Assembly: GCA_001929475.1 (NCBI GenBank)
Contig: LXFE01002636.1
Location: 4,243-68,242, forward strand
DNA length: 64,000 nucleotides
Reading direction: 5' to 3'
Source of the DNA: Neolecta irregularis DAH-3
Taxonomy: Eukaryota; Ascomycota; Neolectomycetes; Neolectales; Neolectaceae
Positions within the stretch are counted from its first letter, which is position 1. Each line of letters opens with the position of its first letter. A program made the translations under genes and the position numbers. The notes under the pieces are model-generated. The model did not search any database and was not told where the DNA came from. It worked only from the letters and a program-made list of their open reading frames with translations. Below are positions 9,528 through 19,730 of this stretch, in pieces.

Positions 9528-12500
9528 ATGGAAGGAATTCTCGCCTTTGACAACGATACATTTGATATTTCTCTTCTCGACCGAACAGTCCAGGCATTCT
9601 ACCAGGGCTCCGGTGCCGAAGTATATCGCATCTCCCACTCGAATATGGTTGTACTAACGACACCATAGCAACAACAGGCCCAGCGCATCTTGACCCAGTT
9701 TCAAGAACATCCAGACGCATGGACCCGCGTCGACGCTATTTTGGAAGGCTCTCAAGCTGCTCAGACGAGATGTATGTCTAGTGTTTGCTGTTTTGCTGTT
9801 TTGTTGACTCGTCATCAACAGATATTGCACTCCAGATTCTGGATAAGCTGATTCAGACACGTTGGAAGGTCCTCCCAACAGAACAGAGACAAGGTATTAA
9901 AATCTATCCAGATCTGGTTGATTGTGAAAGGCATTAGAAATTATGTTGTCGCTGTTATCATCAAGACATCATCAGACGAACAGACCCTCCTTCAGGAGAA
10001 AACTTTTATAAACAAGCTAAATCTCACCTTGGTGCAAGTACTCAGACTTCTTCCTTATCAAGTTTGCTAAATTCAAGATTCTAAAACAAGAATGGCCTCG
10101 CAGTTGGCCGACTTTTATACCAGAGATTGTCAATTCAAGCCGAGCCAGTCTGTCACTATGCGAAAATAATCTACGAATCTTGAAGCTTCTCAGGTATTTC
10201 CACTGCTAGCAATTTGAGTTGCTTATATTACAGTGAAGAAATCTTTGATTACTCCGCTGAACAAATGACTCAGTCCAAGACTAAAAACCTCAAAAACCAA
10301 ATGTGCGGAGAATTCTCGGAAATCTTCCAGTTGTGTTCTGAAGTCCTTGAAAAAGCACAAAAGCCTTCTCTCATAAAGGCTACTTTAGAAACACTACTAC
10401 GATTCCTCAACTGGATCCCGCTTGGTTACATCTTTGAAACCAATATTATTGAAAATCTTCGAAATAGGGTGGGTCATGAACTTTGTGTACATTCTGATCC
10501 TGTAGTTCCTCGAAGTCCCTGAGTTTCGAAATATTACCTTGAAATGCTTGACAGAGATAGCCGGTCTTGATGTCAGTCAACAATATGACGATAAGTTTGT
10601 TACGATGTTGACACTTGGACTTGCCTCTGTCAATACCATTATCCCCATAAATACCAGTATGCAAGAGCCTCAAACGTTTACTCACTCTAGACCTTCAATC
10701 CGCATATGAGACTAGTAACTCCAATGACCAGGAATTTGTGCAAAATCTTGCGCTCTTTCTATCCACTTTTCTCGGAACACACTTGAAGGTTATGATGATA
10801 ACTCCATATCTTTATTAATCATCCTAGCTTATCGAAACCAAGGTTCCTCGTGATATGGTTATAAATGCCCATCAGTATCTCGTAAAAATCTCTGAAGTCG
10901 ACGACCGAGAAATTTTCAAGATATGTCTCGAATACTGGAGTAAACTTGTTTGTGAACTCTACGAGGAAGTTCAAGCTCTTCCCGTCACCGACATTAATCC
11001 AATGTTCAATCTTAGTCTCTCTGGCAGTTTCTCCAATGGGCTTCCCACTGCTGGCGTTCAGGACAATCCAAACTTGAGAAAATATATATATGCGGAGGTT
11101 TTGTCGCGATTGCGGTTAGTCATGATCGAGAAGATGGTCAAACCCGAAGAAGTTTATCTTTGAGGATTCCTTGTACTGACCATTAGGTGCTGATCGTTGA
11201 GAATGACGAAGGCGAGATTGTTCGAGAATTCGTCAAAGAAAGCGATACCATTACGCTTTACAAGAGTATGCGCGAATGTCTCGTATACTTGACGCACTTG
11301 GACGTCAATGACACAGAAATCATCATGTCTGATAAACTTTCAAAACAAGTCGATGGAAGCGAATGGTCATGGGTCAACTTGAATACCCTTTGCTGGGCAA
11401 TTGGATCTATCTCAGGAGCGATGAGTACATTGCTCCATATATTCTTATCACTAACAATGTAGATGAAGAGACTGAAAAACGATTTTTAGTCACAGTCATC
11501 AAAGATCTCTTGGGTCTTTGTGAGATGAAACGAGGAAAAGATAACAAAGCGGTCGTTGCTTCAAATATCATGTATATCGTTGGCCAGTACCCCAGATTTC
11601 TCAAAGCCCATTGGAAATTCCTTAAGACAGTCGTCAACAAGCTTTTCGAATTCATGCATGAGCTTCACGAGGGTGCTGGACTTTCTGTATCTGCTAATTG
11701 ATCATTATAGGTGTACAAGATATGGCTTGCGACACATTTATCAAAATTGCCCAAAAGTGCAGAAGACACTTTGTTGCTCAACAGACAGGAGAACACGAGC
11801 CATTCATCGACGAAATTATTCGCAATTTGGATAAAATTACTAGTGAGCTCCAGCCTTTGCAAATACATACATTCTACGAGGCGTGCGGGTATATGATTTC
11901 TGCTCAACCTCAGAAACCCGTCCAGGAACGTTTGATCGCAAATTTAATGGCTACTCCGAATGCTTGGGTATGTTCCCTGTATTCAAACCAGTGCTGATTA
12001 TTAGTGGGATAAAATCATTAGCCAAGCCGGTCAAAATATCGAGGTCCTTAATGAGAATGAAACGATCAAAATGATTGGGAATATCATGAAAACCAATGTC
12101 TCTGCTTGCACCTCGATCGGGCCATATTTCTATCCCCAGATTGCCAGAATTTACATGGATCTCCTTGGTCTCTACAAGGCAGTTGGCGAAATTATCTCCA
12201 ACACCGTCGCCCAACAAGGTGCTATTGCTACTAAAACACCTAGAGTCCGGGCCCTACGGACAGTCAGGAAAGAGATTCTCAAGTTGATTGAAACATACGT
12301 CAATAAAGCAGATGATTTGGACGCCGTCAATCAGAATTTGATGCCGCCGTTGTTTGATGCAGTTCTTGCAGATTATAATCGAAACCTGCCTGATGCTCGA
12401 GACGCTGAAGTTCTTAACTGCATGACCACTATTATCGATAGACTTGGGGTATATTTTTCTCAAACAACGATCATCTAATCCGCAGCCCATTGTTGTTGAA

Positions 12501-13401
12501 AAAGTCCCTCTTATTCTCGACGCGATCTTTGAGCCAACTCTCAATATGATAAGCAAAGATTTCTCTGAATATCCAGAGCACCGTGCTGAACTCTTTAAAA
12601 TGCTCCGATCTGTCAATCAAAATTGCTTCCCTGGTATCTTGTTTTTGATGACGTTTTGTGACAATACAGCTCTCCTTACCTTACCGCAAGCGCAATTCAA
12701 GATGTTTTGTGATAGTGTTGTCTGGGCTTTCAAACACGTTTCTCGGGACATCGCTGAGACAGGACTCTCGATCGCTTATGAACTTATAGATAATTTTGCG
12801 AACAAAACCGACCAAAATACGTCAAATGGCTTCTACTCAATCTATTTCCTTCCATTGCTTCAAGATATTTTCTTTGTTTTGACTGACACCGATCACAAGT
12901 CTGGTATGTACCTTACTAGAATGTAACATTGATTGATAGGATTCAAACTTCAAGCCGCTGTATTGGCTCGCATGTTCAATATCGTCGAATCTGGACAAGT
13001 CCAGGCCCCTCTATTCAACCCTCAAAGTGTCACGGATCCAAATATCACAAATGCTCATTTTCTAAGAGAGTATGTAGTAAACCTACTTCGGAATGCCTTT
13101 CAACATCTTCAGCCGTATCTCCTCCCTCTGTACTAATTGTTAACCATCCAGGGCTCAAGTCGAACTTTTTGTTCGAGGTCTCTTCTCATTAAATCAGGAC
13201 TTGATAAAATTTAAGCAGAATCTCCGAGATTTCTTGGTCCAATTGAAAGAATTCGCCGGTGAAGATAATGCCGATTTGTACCTTGAAGAAAGAGAGCAAG
13301 AGCTCGATGCAGCCCAGAAAGCTGAGCAAGAACGACGGCTGAATATCCCGGGGCTTCTTAAGCCATCGGAGCTGCCAATGCATATGGAAGAAGAGAATTA
13401 A
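9528..13401 (+). CDS. CRM1: Exportin-1 (CRM1/XPO1), nuclear export receptor
   Basis: Karyopherin that carries leucine-rich NES cargo and Ran-GTP out of the nucleus. The start [20 protein letters not shown] is followed by exons giving [52 protein letters not shown] and [18 protein letters not shown] (importin-beta N-terminal domain and CRIME/Exportin-1 domain). The central HEAT repeats contain the NES-groove segment [15 protein letters not shown] and [20 protein letters not shown], then [20 protein letters not shown]. The C-terminus ends [10 protein letters not shown]-type sequence, [19 protein letters not shown]. About ten introns of 35-60 nt are needed. Length and order match the ~1,070-residue family. 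The reactive Cys (codon 11519-11521) that leptomycin B modifies in sensitive species is present. Confidence 0.95.
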
Positions 13402-13540
13402 AAGATAGTTTGTCTTGTTATCATTCGATTTTGTTGTTAGACGATGAAATTTGTATATCGCTGGTGCAGAAATTTGATTACATTGATACTGAATAAATCA
13501 CCTTGATTTCTTTTTATATAATTACATGGAATCCAGTTTT

Positions 13541-14279
13541 TCACCAATTCATCGTCTTGTGTCTCCTTGCTACTTCTTTCTTTATAGCATCCACTACCAT
13601 AACCTCACCTCCTTTTGGTCCAGGGACAGCCCCTTTGACGAGAATAATATTTAAATTCGTATCAATTTTGACAACTTGACAGTTGTGGGTTGTAACCTGT
13701 TTACCACCCATCCTACCGGGCATTTTCTTTCCTGGATGAACACGACCAGGATCCTAACTCGATCAAATCCAGTACAAGAATATAAAATACCTGGCACTGA
13801 CCGTACGAACCACCAGAACGATGTGATATTGAGACACCATGAGAAGCTCGTAGTCCATGGAATCCATGCCGTTTCATAACACCTTGAAATCCTTTTCCTT
13901 TTGCCTTGGCTTTTACATCAACATACTCTCCTTCCGTGAACACGCTAGCATTTATGCATCTCCCAATTGGAATCAGTCCTTCTGGTCCCTGGACCCGGAA
14001 TTCTCTGACATAGCTTTTGGGAGCGACTTTGGCTTTGGAAAAATGTCCAAGCATAGGTCTTGTTACATTTGCTGAATTCCTGGCGCCAGAGCCGACTTGA
14101 ACGGCATAATATCCTTCTGTACTATGTGTTTTATGTGCCGTTACTTGTGCCCGGTCTATTTGGAGGACTGTCACTGGTAGACGCTTTCCAGTGGAATCCC
14201 AAACTGCGGTCATCCCTTGCTTGATAGCTATTAGTCCCGAGCGCTCATGAAATAGTTTTGAAGATTGACGGGCGAGCAT
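13541..14279 (-). CDS. MRPL9: Mitochondrial large-subunit ribosomal protein uL3m
   Basis: The start MLARQSSKLFHERSGLIAIK is a short basic leader compatible with mitochondrial targeting. It continues GMTAVWDSTGKRLPVTVLQI, GYYAVQVGSGARNSANVTRP, YVDVKAKAKGKGFQGVMKRH and GFHGLRASHGVSISHRSGGS. A short intron (about 13737-13797) then joins DPGRVHPGKKMPGRMGGKQV and ends NLNIILVKGAVPGPKGGEVM plus a short tail. The KGFQGVMKRHGF and GRMGGKQVT blocks are diagnostic of bacterial-type uL3, which here means the mitoribosome. It lies tail to tail with exportin-1 (139 bp between stop codons). Confidence 0.92.
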
Positions 14280-14498
14280 TTTTGTGGTGGGCTGGAGGAT
14301 GTCGATTTGGTGTTTTGCGGTTCAATAAAGATTTTGGATCCAAGTCCGATCATTAGATATGGTTGTGGTATACATGTCTTTTCGATTCAATTAGACAATT
14401 AACACTATAAATGAATACAAAGTACGAAGGACGCCATCCTATATGGAAAGGAAAACCATATATTGCAACCAAATACCCTTGATAATAAAGAAAAAGTG

Positions 14499-15245
14499 TT
14501 AGAAAGAACCGTCATTCGATATACAATCTGCATCCAGTGAGATTTCGAAGTCACTGTCTCGACAGAACCCAGAGATTGTAGATCGACCATGTATGTGCAA
14601 GCCAGCAGGTGCACTTGACGGTCTGTCGAATTCTTCCATTGGGTAATCTTGGTGTCGATATATGCGGGGGCGGGGCGGTGTGATATATGCTAATTCACGG
14701 TTTATTATAGACATTTCAAACCCAGATAATGTTGTGACTGGATGCAAAGGCTCTAACGCACATCCTGGGACTTGTGCAATGTTTAATTCGCCGAGTGGAG
14801 ATCTAGATGGTCGTTTCCGAGAGATGGACGTAGAAGAATGTAACGTAGAATTCTCCTTGTTTGATTCGTCGCATAAAGGTCCAACGAGTGCTGGTATTTG
14901 CATTAGTTCTGTTGGAATCGGTTCTGTATCTTGAAAGACGGCGAATTGTTTTGTAGGCGAAGATGAGCGGCTGGGTTTTGGGAGTTCTATTGGAACCAAT
15001 GGAACGCGCTGTTTTAAAGCCACCTTTGGAGATTTACATTGTCTCTTTTGCCTGTGGGTGTCTTTTGACGGAGATTTGTTAATGTTGATAGAATTTTCAT
15101 CTCGTAATGATTTCTGAGGAGAAGACGAAGTTGAAGACGATAATGATATTGCTCGCTGTAATTTCAGCGGTGAAGACGGGCGACGGGTTGGGCTACGCTG
15201 TGGAAGCGGATGAGTGTTTTTTGGTGCCAAAGGCAAGCGCGTCAT
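14499..15245 (-). CDS. Disordered protein with KEN and D-box-like motifs, function unknown
   Basis: An uninterrupted 248-residue frame without a recognised fold. It is rich in Ser, Pro, Lys and Arg, with many SP sites (SPTRR, SPLK, SPSK, SPK, SPLG), which are possible CDK targets. A KEN tripeptide lies at residues 130-132 (ESNKENS). Two D-box-like RxxLxxxN stretches are seen, RLPLAPKN at 3-10 and RSPLGELN at 148-155. A conserved-looking block reads FAVFQDTEPIPTELMQIP. The combination is what is expected of an APC/C substrate such as a securin or a mitotic regulator, but no family match can be asserted. The C-terminus is acidic (FEISLDADCISNDGSF). Confidence 0.6.
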   Translation of the reverse strand: MTRLPLAPKNTHPLPQRSPTRRPSSPLKLQRAISLSSSTSSSPQKSLRDENSININKSPSKDTHRQKRQCKSPKVALKQRVPLVPIELPKPSRSSSPTKQFAVFQDTEPIPTELMQIPALVGPLCDESNKENSTLHSSTSISRKRPSRSPLGELNIAQVPGCALEPLHPVTTLSGFEMSIINRELAYITPPRPRIYRHQDYPMEEFDRPSSAPAGLHIHGRSTISGFCRDSDFEISLDADCISNDGSF

Positions 15246-15306
15246 GTTTTAAAGATTTTGAATTCAGATTGTTTTTTGGTGGAGAGTTAGCAATGTCACG
15301 TTTACT

Positions 15307-16722
15307 CTAAACTTTACACTTTTGAATCTCGTAAAAAGTCTCTTCGAGTCCTTTGATTGCTTTATCCAGGAATCCATTTTCCAGATTTGTGACAGTGATG
15401 CCCATATGACTAGGCGTGAGAATTGATATATAAACAGCCATTTACCCAATTCGAAAATATCTGGTTGCAGTTTCCTTGTGCAATCCACCAGCAAAAACAA
15501 TTCCTTTTGATACCAGTTTTGGCAGAATATCAGCAAGATTTACTGACTCGGGCAGCCAGATGGCAGTCATGCCGTTTGCTGCTTCGTGAGGACTCTTTGT
15601 CAATTGTTTCAGTCCCAGTCGTTCGACTGCCGCTTTAACCATCTTAGATGCCGCTTTGTGGGCTTCGAATCGAGCAGGCATTGAAGTTTCAAGGATCTGT
15701 TCCAGTGAGACGTTGAGAGCACAGACAGTTTGGACGTTTGGTGTTGCAAAGTACGCTGGTTTGCGAGATTCGTAAGATTGCATGACTATAATCAGGATTA
15801 TCCGAGAAGTCAAACAATACTTGGGAGCCACTTTTTTAACGAAGCATAATACGACGATGGAGGTGATCTTCGCTTATGAAAGACATCCTAAAGATCAGTG
15901 TAATAAAGTTGATATTAGTTACCATTGCCCGTTCACCAGCCATCAAAATACAAAGACCAGGCGGTGCACCGAGAGCTTTTTGGGAGGCAGTCAACACAAA
16001 ATCTATTCCCCATTCTTCAAAAAGCAGTTCTTCGCTGCCAATGCTACATACGCCATCGACTACAACAAGAGTTTCGGGAGACACATTTTTAACAAGAGCA
16101 GCTATGCCTTTAACATCACTAAGAACACCTGGATATTAGTTGGATGTGGCCATGTATATATACCGGTGCTCGTGTCTACATGAGTTATCGTAATGATCTT
16201 GTATTTGTTCTGCTTTAACGCACATTCAATTTCTTCAAGCGAAGGTCGAGCTCCAATAGGCGCCTTCAGTTGTGTAGCTCTGACTCCATATGTCTCGAAA
16301 CTAAAAATTAGTAACGTCCATCAAATAAAACAGTACCATTCAGCAAAGCTATCCGCAAAATATCCAGTGTGTAAAACAAGAACATGTTCATCTCTTTCTA
16401 CTAAATTTCCCGCAACGAAATCCCATCCAAGGGTTCCTGCGACCAATGAAAAGAGAGGATTGCAAGAAGAAGAATACCAGATCCTGAAATTATGAATGGC
16501 TGCGCAGAAGTCTGGGCAAGAAACACTTTTCTAAGCAGTTCTAATGTCGAACCAAATATTTCTACGAATTGAGGAGAAACATGAGACATTGATGGATGTG
16601 CGTTTGCTTGAAGAACCTCGTCCGAGAACTCTATTGGACCTGGTCATAAGAATTTTGTGGGACTGTGAGGTGATACCCGGGATCATTAGAAGAGGATGCG
16701 GTTTTTGTGTTGGAGTAGACAT
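15307..16722 (-). CDS. AGX1: Alanine-glyoxylate aminotransferase (class V PLP)
   Basis: PLP enzyme converting glyoxylate plus alanine to glycine plus pyruvate. The order is MSTPTQKPHPLLMIPG, SHVSPQFVEIFGSTLELLRK, QPFIISGSG, ERDEHVLVLHTGYFADSFAE, TQLKAPIGARPSLEEIE, ITITHVDTSTGVLSDV, VVVDGVCSIGSEELLFEEWG, then FVLTASQKALGAPPGL with the Schiff-base lysine in SQKAL. The C-terminal domain has YESRKPAYFATPNVQTVCAL, PARFEAHKAASKMVKAAVER and ATRYFRIG; the last short exon reads ITVTNLENGFLDKAIKGLEE and ends KCKV. Five or more introns are needed. The final residues do not show a clear peroxisomal PTS1. The length (about 380 residues) fits the family. Confidence 0.9.
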
Positions 16723-16895
16723 AGTTTTGATACCGAAATGTTTTAAAAAAGAGATTCGTGGAATAAAATGTGGAGTAGCTTTTGGTGGTGAACCATTTGA
16801 AATCTGGAGAAATCAACCTTCATCAACTGGGTACATCTGAATATCCAGACTTTTCATTGAAAACCCCACTATTCCAATAAAATATAATCGGTGAT

Positions 16896-17589
16896 ATGCT
16901 TATTCTGGTCATCGGTGACCTTCATATTCCCTATCGGGCCGTCGATTTGCCTCAGAAAGTATTAAAAATCACTTTATATATCTAAGCTGAACACTAACCT
17001 TTGACTCTCAGTTCAAAAAGTTATTGGTGCCAGGAAAGATTCAACAGATCTTGTGCACAGGAAACGTTACAGATCAAGAAACTAATGAATATTTACGCAC
17101 AATTGCGGCTGATTTTCAAGCTGTGAAAGGTGATTTCGATGAAGTATGTTTACACCATCGTATAGGAGACGATTTAGTTGACCAAGGGGATTAGAATATG
17201 AGTTTACCTACTTCGAAAATAATCACGCATGGCCAACTGAGAATTGGCTTTACACACGGCCACTTGATTATCCCGCAGTGCGATCCGGACGCATTAGCAA
17301 TTGCAGCACGACAAATGGACGTGGATGTATTCATTTACGGTGGATTACATAAATTTGAAGCCTACGAATTAGACGGACGGTTCTTTGTGTCTCCTGGTAC
17401 GGCGACAGGAGCAATGAGTATTCTTGATCCGTGCGTCTATCACTCAGCAATGACTAACTTTTTAGGGAGGAGGCGACACCTAGTTTTGTGTTAATGGATA
17501 TTCAGGGGGCGGTGTTGGTGCTTTATGTTTATCAGTTGATTGATGGGGACGTCAAAGTGGAAAAGGTCCAGTTTCGAAAGAACATGTAA
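16896..17589 (+). CDS. VPS29: Retromer subunit VPS29
   Basis: Metallophosphoesterase-fold scaffold of the retromer, which sorts endosomal cargo to the Golgi. It starts [20 protein letters not shown], then [77 protein letters not shown] and ends [20 protein letters not shown] with a [12 protein letters not shown] tail. Four short introns join these. The family motif GHTHKFEA reads GGLHKFEA here (17339-17350), so one His of the vestigial metal site is gone. This is consistent with VPS29 acting as a scaffold and not an enzyme. Confidence 0.92.
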
Positions 17590-17670
17590 TATATCAAAAA
17601 TTTCTACAGACTCTATACCATTTTTCGCGCTGCATATACATAATGATAGAAAGAGGCATCGACTACCGTA

Positions 17671-18522
17671 TCACTGCAACTCACCAGCAAATTTTCGTCC
17701 GATTTTGTAGATATGGGTAGGTCTTTTGAGGATTTTTGTGCGTGGATCAACGATAATGTTTCGAAATGCCAGGGCATTGTCGTAGATCGTCGGAATCAAG
17801 GAATCAGAAACGAGATCCAGTATTGAATCACCTTGAGTTTGTAAAGGGATTCTGGGGTTCCGTTCTACTTGACGATGTATGTGGAGTTTCTGCAAAGAAG
17901 GATGCAGGCAAGTGACTCTTGTGCCAAAAGTGGCCTTTCTGGAGATGCGGTTGATTCGTGGTTCGGGTTGACCTTGAAAGAATGGTTCATATGGGCTGGT
18001 TAATTCTTGAGGGTGAGATGGTTCATGAACTAGAGCAAGAGTTGACGAAGGTGCTAACTCAGAAGAACTTTCTGAAGTCGATATCTGAAGAATTTCATTC
18101 TCTTGAGTGGTTAATGGTAATTTTGCAGGCGATGTCTCTCTTTCTTCTTCCGAGTCATCTACCACCAACCGTCTTCTCTTTCTTGACCGGGACGGTTTAG
18201 GAGAAGGTGAATGAACGAGAGCAGACTGATCTGGCAGCTGAGACTGAGACGAAGCAGGACGAGGAGTGGAAAAAGCAAGCAATTTCAACATGTCGCCCAA
18301 ATAAATACGTGCCGGCAATTCTATGAAATCTTCGGGATGTGAGTCTGAACCAGGTGAAGAACCAGGACGCATCGTAATAACTGGATCAGGCGGGTTAACA
18401 TCTATAAAGCGACGGGCTCTGTTTTCCACATTAAGTTTCAGTTTGCTGGCACCTTTTTTGACTACCTGAGGCCCCATAGGCCTGCATGACTTTTGAGCGG
18501 GAGCGGATAAGGACCGCGACAT
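17671..18522 (-). CDS. Uncharacterised, likely nuclear protein
   Basis: A single 283-residue frame of unknown family. Residues 1-65 are basic and contain NVENRARRFIDVNPPDPVIT. The middle is Ser/Pro-rich and includes a strongly basic cluster (KPSRSRKRRRL) that looks like a nuclear localisation signal, followed by acidic VDDSEEERE. The C-terminal 90 residues are less disordered (ISRKATFGTRVTCLHPSLQK, DNALAFRNIIVDPRTKILKR). I see no catalytic motif or transmembrane segment. Convergent with VPS29, 81 bp away. Possibly a chromatin- or replication-associated adaptor, but that is a guess from composition only. Confidence 0.5.
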   Translation of the reverse strand: MSRSLSAPAQKSCRPMGPQVVKKGASKLKLNVENRARRFIDVNPPDPVITMRPGSSPGSDSHPEDFIELPARIYLGDMLKLLAFSTPRPASSQSQLPDQSALVHSPSPKPSRSRKRRRLVVDDSEEERETSPAKLPLTTQENEILQISTSESSSELAPSSTLALVHEPSHPQELTSPYEPFFQGQPEPRINRISRKATFGTRVTCLHPSLQKLHIHRQVERNPRIPLQTQGDSILDLVSDSLIPTIYDNALAFRNIIVDPRTKILKRPTHIYKIGRKFAGELQ

Positions 18523-18996
18523 CTTTTTCGATCAGCAAGCAGAATAAATACAGGATAAGAAAGAAAAAAGAGGCAAAAAGATGGAGATTGCCGCTCAGGG
18601 GGAGGAAAGATTTCAAGTGTCCCCGGTATTTGTATTATATCGACCCACGCCTTTAGATCTGCGCAACGAGACTCGGTCGAGCAGACTCCGTTCGGGGGAC
18701 GAGCACGCAAAAACCAGCAAAATGGCGGTTATGTTTCGTGCTTGAATCTTTTGCCTGTGGGAGCAGGCAAGTAATTTTCACGGGTACATCAGCCCTTTTA
18801 CCAAACATCACAGCAGCAGGAGGAAAAAAGAAAGAAAAAAACCAACTGCGGTACAATTATGAATGATTATTATGAATAACAGTGAATTGGGAGAGAAATT
18901 CGACGTTTTGGTGGAGTCCGAGTTTAATTCTGGTTGGCATTCACAATCAAAGACTCCACCTCAAAGTACCCCACCAGATCAATACAGTATCCTCAA

Positions 18997-19018
18997 TTGA
19001 GTACTGTGCAGTACTCAA
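18997..19018. repeat. Perfect 10-bp inverted repeat (AGTACT palindrome pair)
   Basis: TTGAGTACTG and CAGTACTCAA are exact reverse complements separated by TG. Such a site could bind a dimeric regulator or form a hairpin. It lies 118 bp upstream of the VTC1 start codon. Confidence 0.8.
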
Positions 19019-19051
19019 AGTACTCGTTCCGCCTTGAGTACTCGTTCCGCC
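19019..19051 (+). repeat. Two direct copies of a 15-bp AGTACT-containing unit
   Basis: AGTACTCGTTCCGCC occurs at 19019-19033 and again at 19037-19051, directly after the inverted repeat. The AGTACT core is shared with the hairpin, giving four AGTACT copies within 55 bp of the VTC1 upstream region. Confidence 0.85.
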
Positions 19052-19136
19052 AAAGTGCTGCTCATCCCCATCTCATACTTGATCCCACTGCGATCATATT
19101 CATTCTATTCCCTGCTTTATCTTTAAACACCTCCAC

Positions 19137-19622
19137 ATGTCCTCCCAACCACTTTTGCAGTCTGCTCCAGGCAAACGCGTTGCTCTGCCTGTCCGTGTAG
19201 AACCAAAAGGTTTCTCTAGACTTTTGCTTGTCTCCTCATAATTCCAGTATTCTTCGCCAACGAACGCACATTCCTCTCCTGGCTAAACTTCTCCGTCGTC
19301 CTCGGCGGTCTTGCTATTGGCCTGCTCAATTTTGGTGACCGCATCGCCCGCATCTCGGCTGCTCTTTTCACTTTTGTTGGTGTGTTTTTCCTCGGATATC
19401 TTGCTGATTACTTGTTGCAGCCATGGCAATCATGATATACGCCCTCGCCACCTTTCACTGGCGGGCAAATGCGATCAGGAAGCGCGGATCAGGCCCGTAC
19501 GACGACCGCTTCGGTCCTACTGTCCTGTGTGTTTTTTTGCTGTGTACATTCTGCTTCCCAGCCTCGCTGACTCTACAGCTGCTGTCGTTGTCAATTTTGC
19601 CTTGAGGATGCTCAGTCCATAA
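19137..19622 (+). CDS. VTC1: VTC1, vacuolar transporter chaperone (polyphosphate synthesis)
   Basis: Small DUF202 membrane protein of the VTC complex, which makes and translocates polyphosphate into the vacuole. The exons assemble to [58 protein letters not shown], a hydrophobic stretch and [20 protein letters not shown], then [16 protein letters not shown] and a last transmembrane segment ending [12 protein letters not shown]. Three short introns (near 19210-19247, 19380-19428 and 19543-19579) are needed. The NERTFLSW motif and three membrane spans are typical. The length (about 120 residues) fits the family. Confidence 0.93.
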
Positions 19623-19730
19623 TTACTTGTAATTGCATATTCAGCGGATTTTTATCTTGTTACGTTAATACAAATACAGTTATAACTTGATGCCCCAGCC
19701 ATGCCCCTGCAATCCTATTGCCATGCCACT

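Larger units (their letters stand above)
18523..19136. promoter_or_regulatory. Divergent intergenic region upstream of VTC1
   Basis: 614 bp between the unknown protein (minus strand) and VTC1 (plus strand). It contains a clustered set of AGTACT palindromes (annotated separately) about 90-140 bp before the VTC1 start. The rest shows nothing recognisable. Confidence 0.45.

Noticed and set aside
15307-16722. Peroxisomal targeting of alanine-glyoxylate aminotransferase
   Set aside because: The C-terminal KCKV is not a convincing PTS1 signal, so no compartment is assigned.
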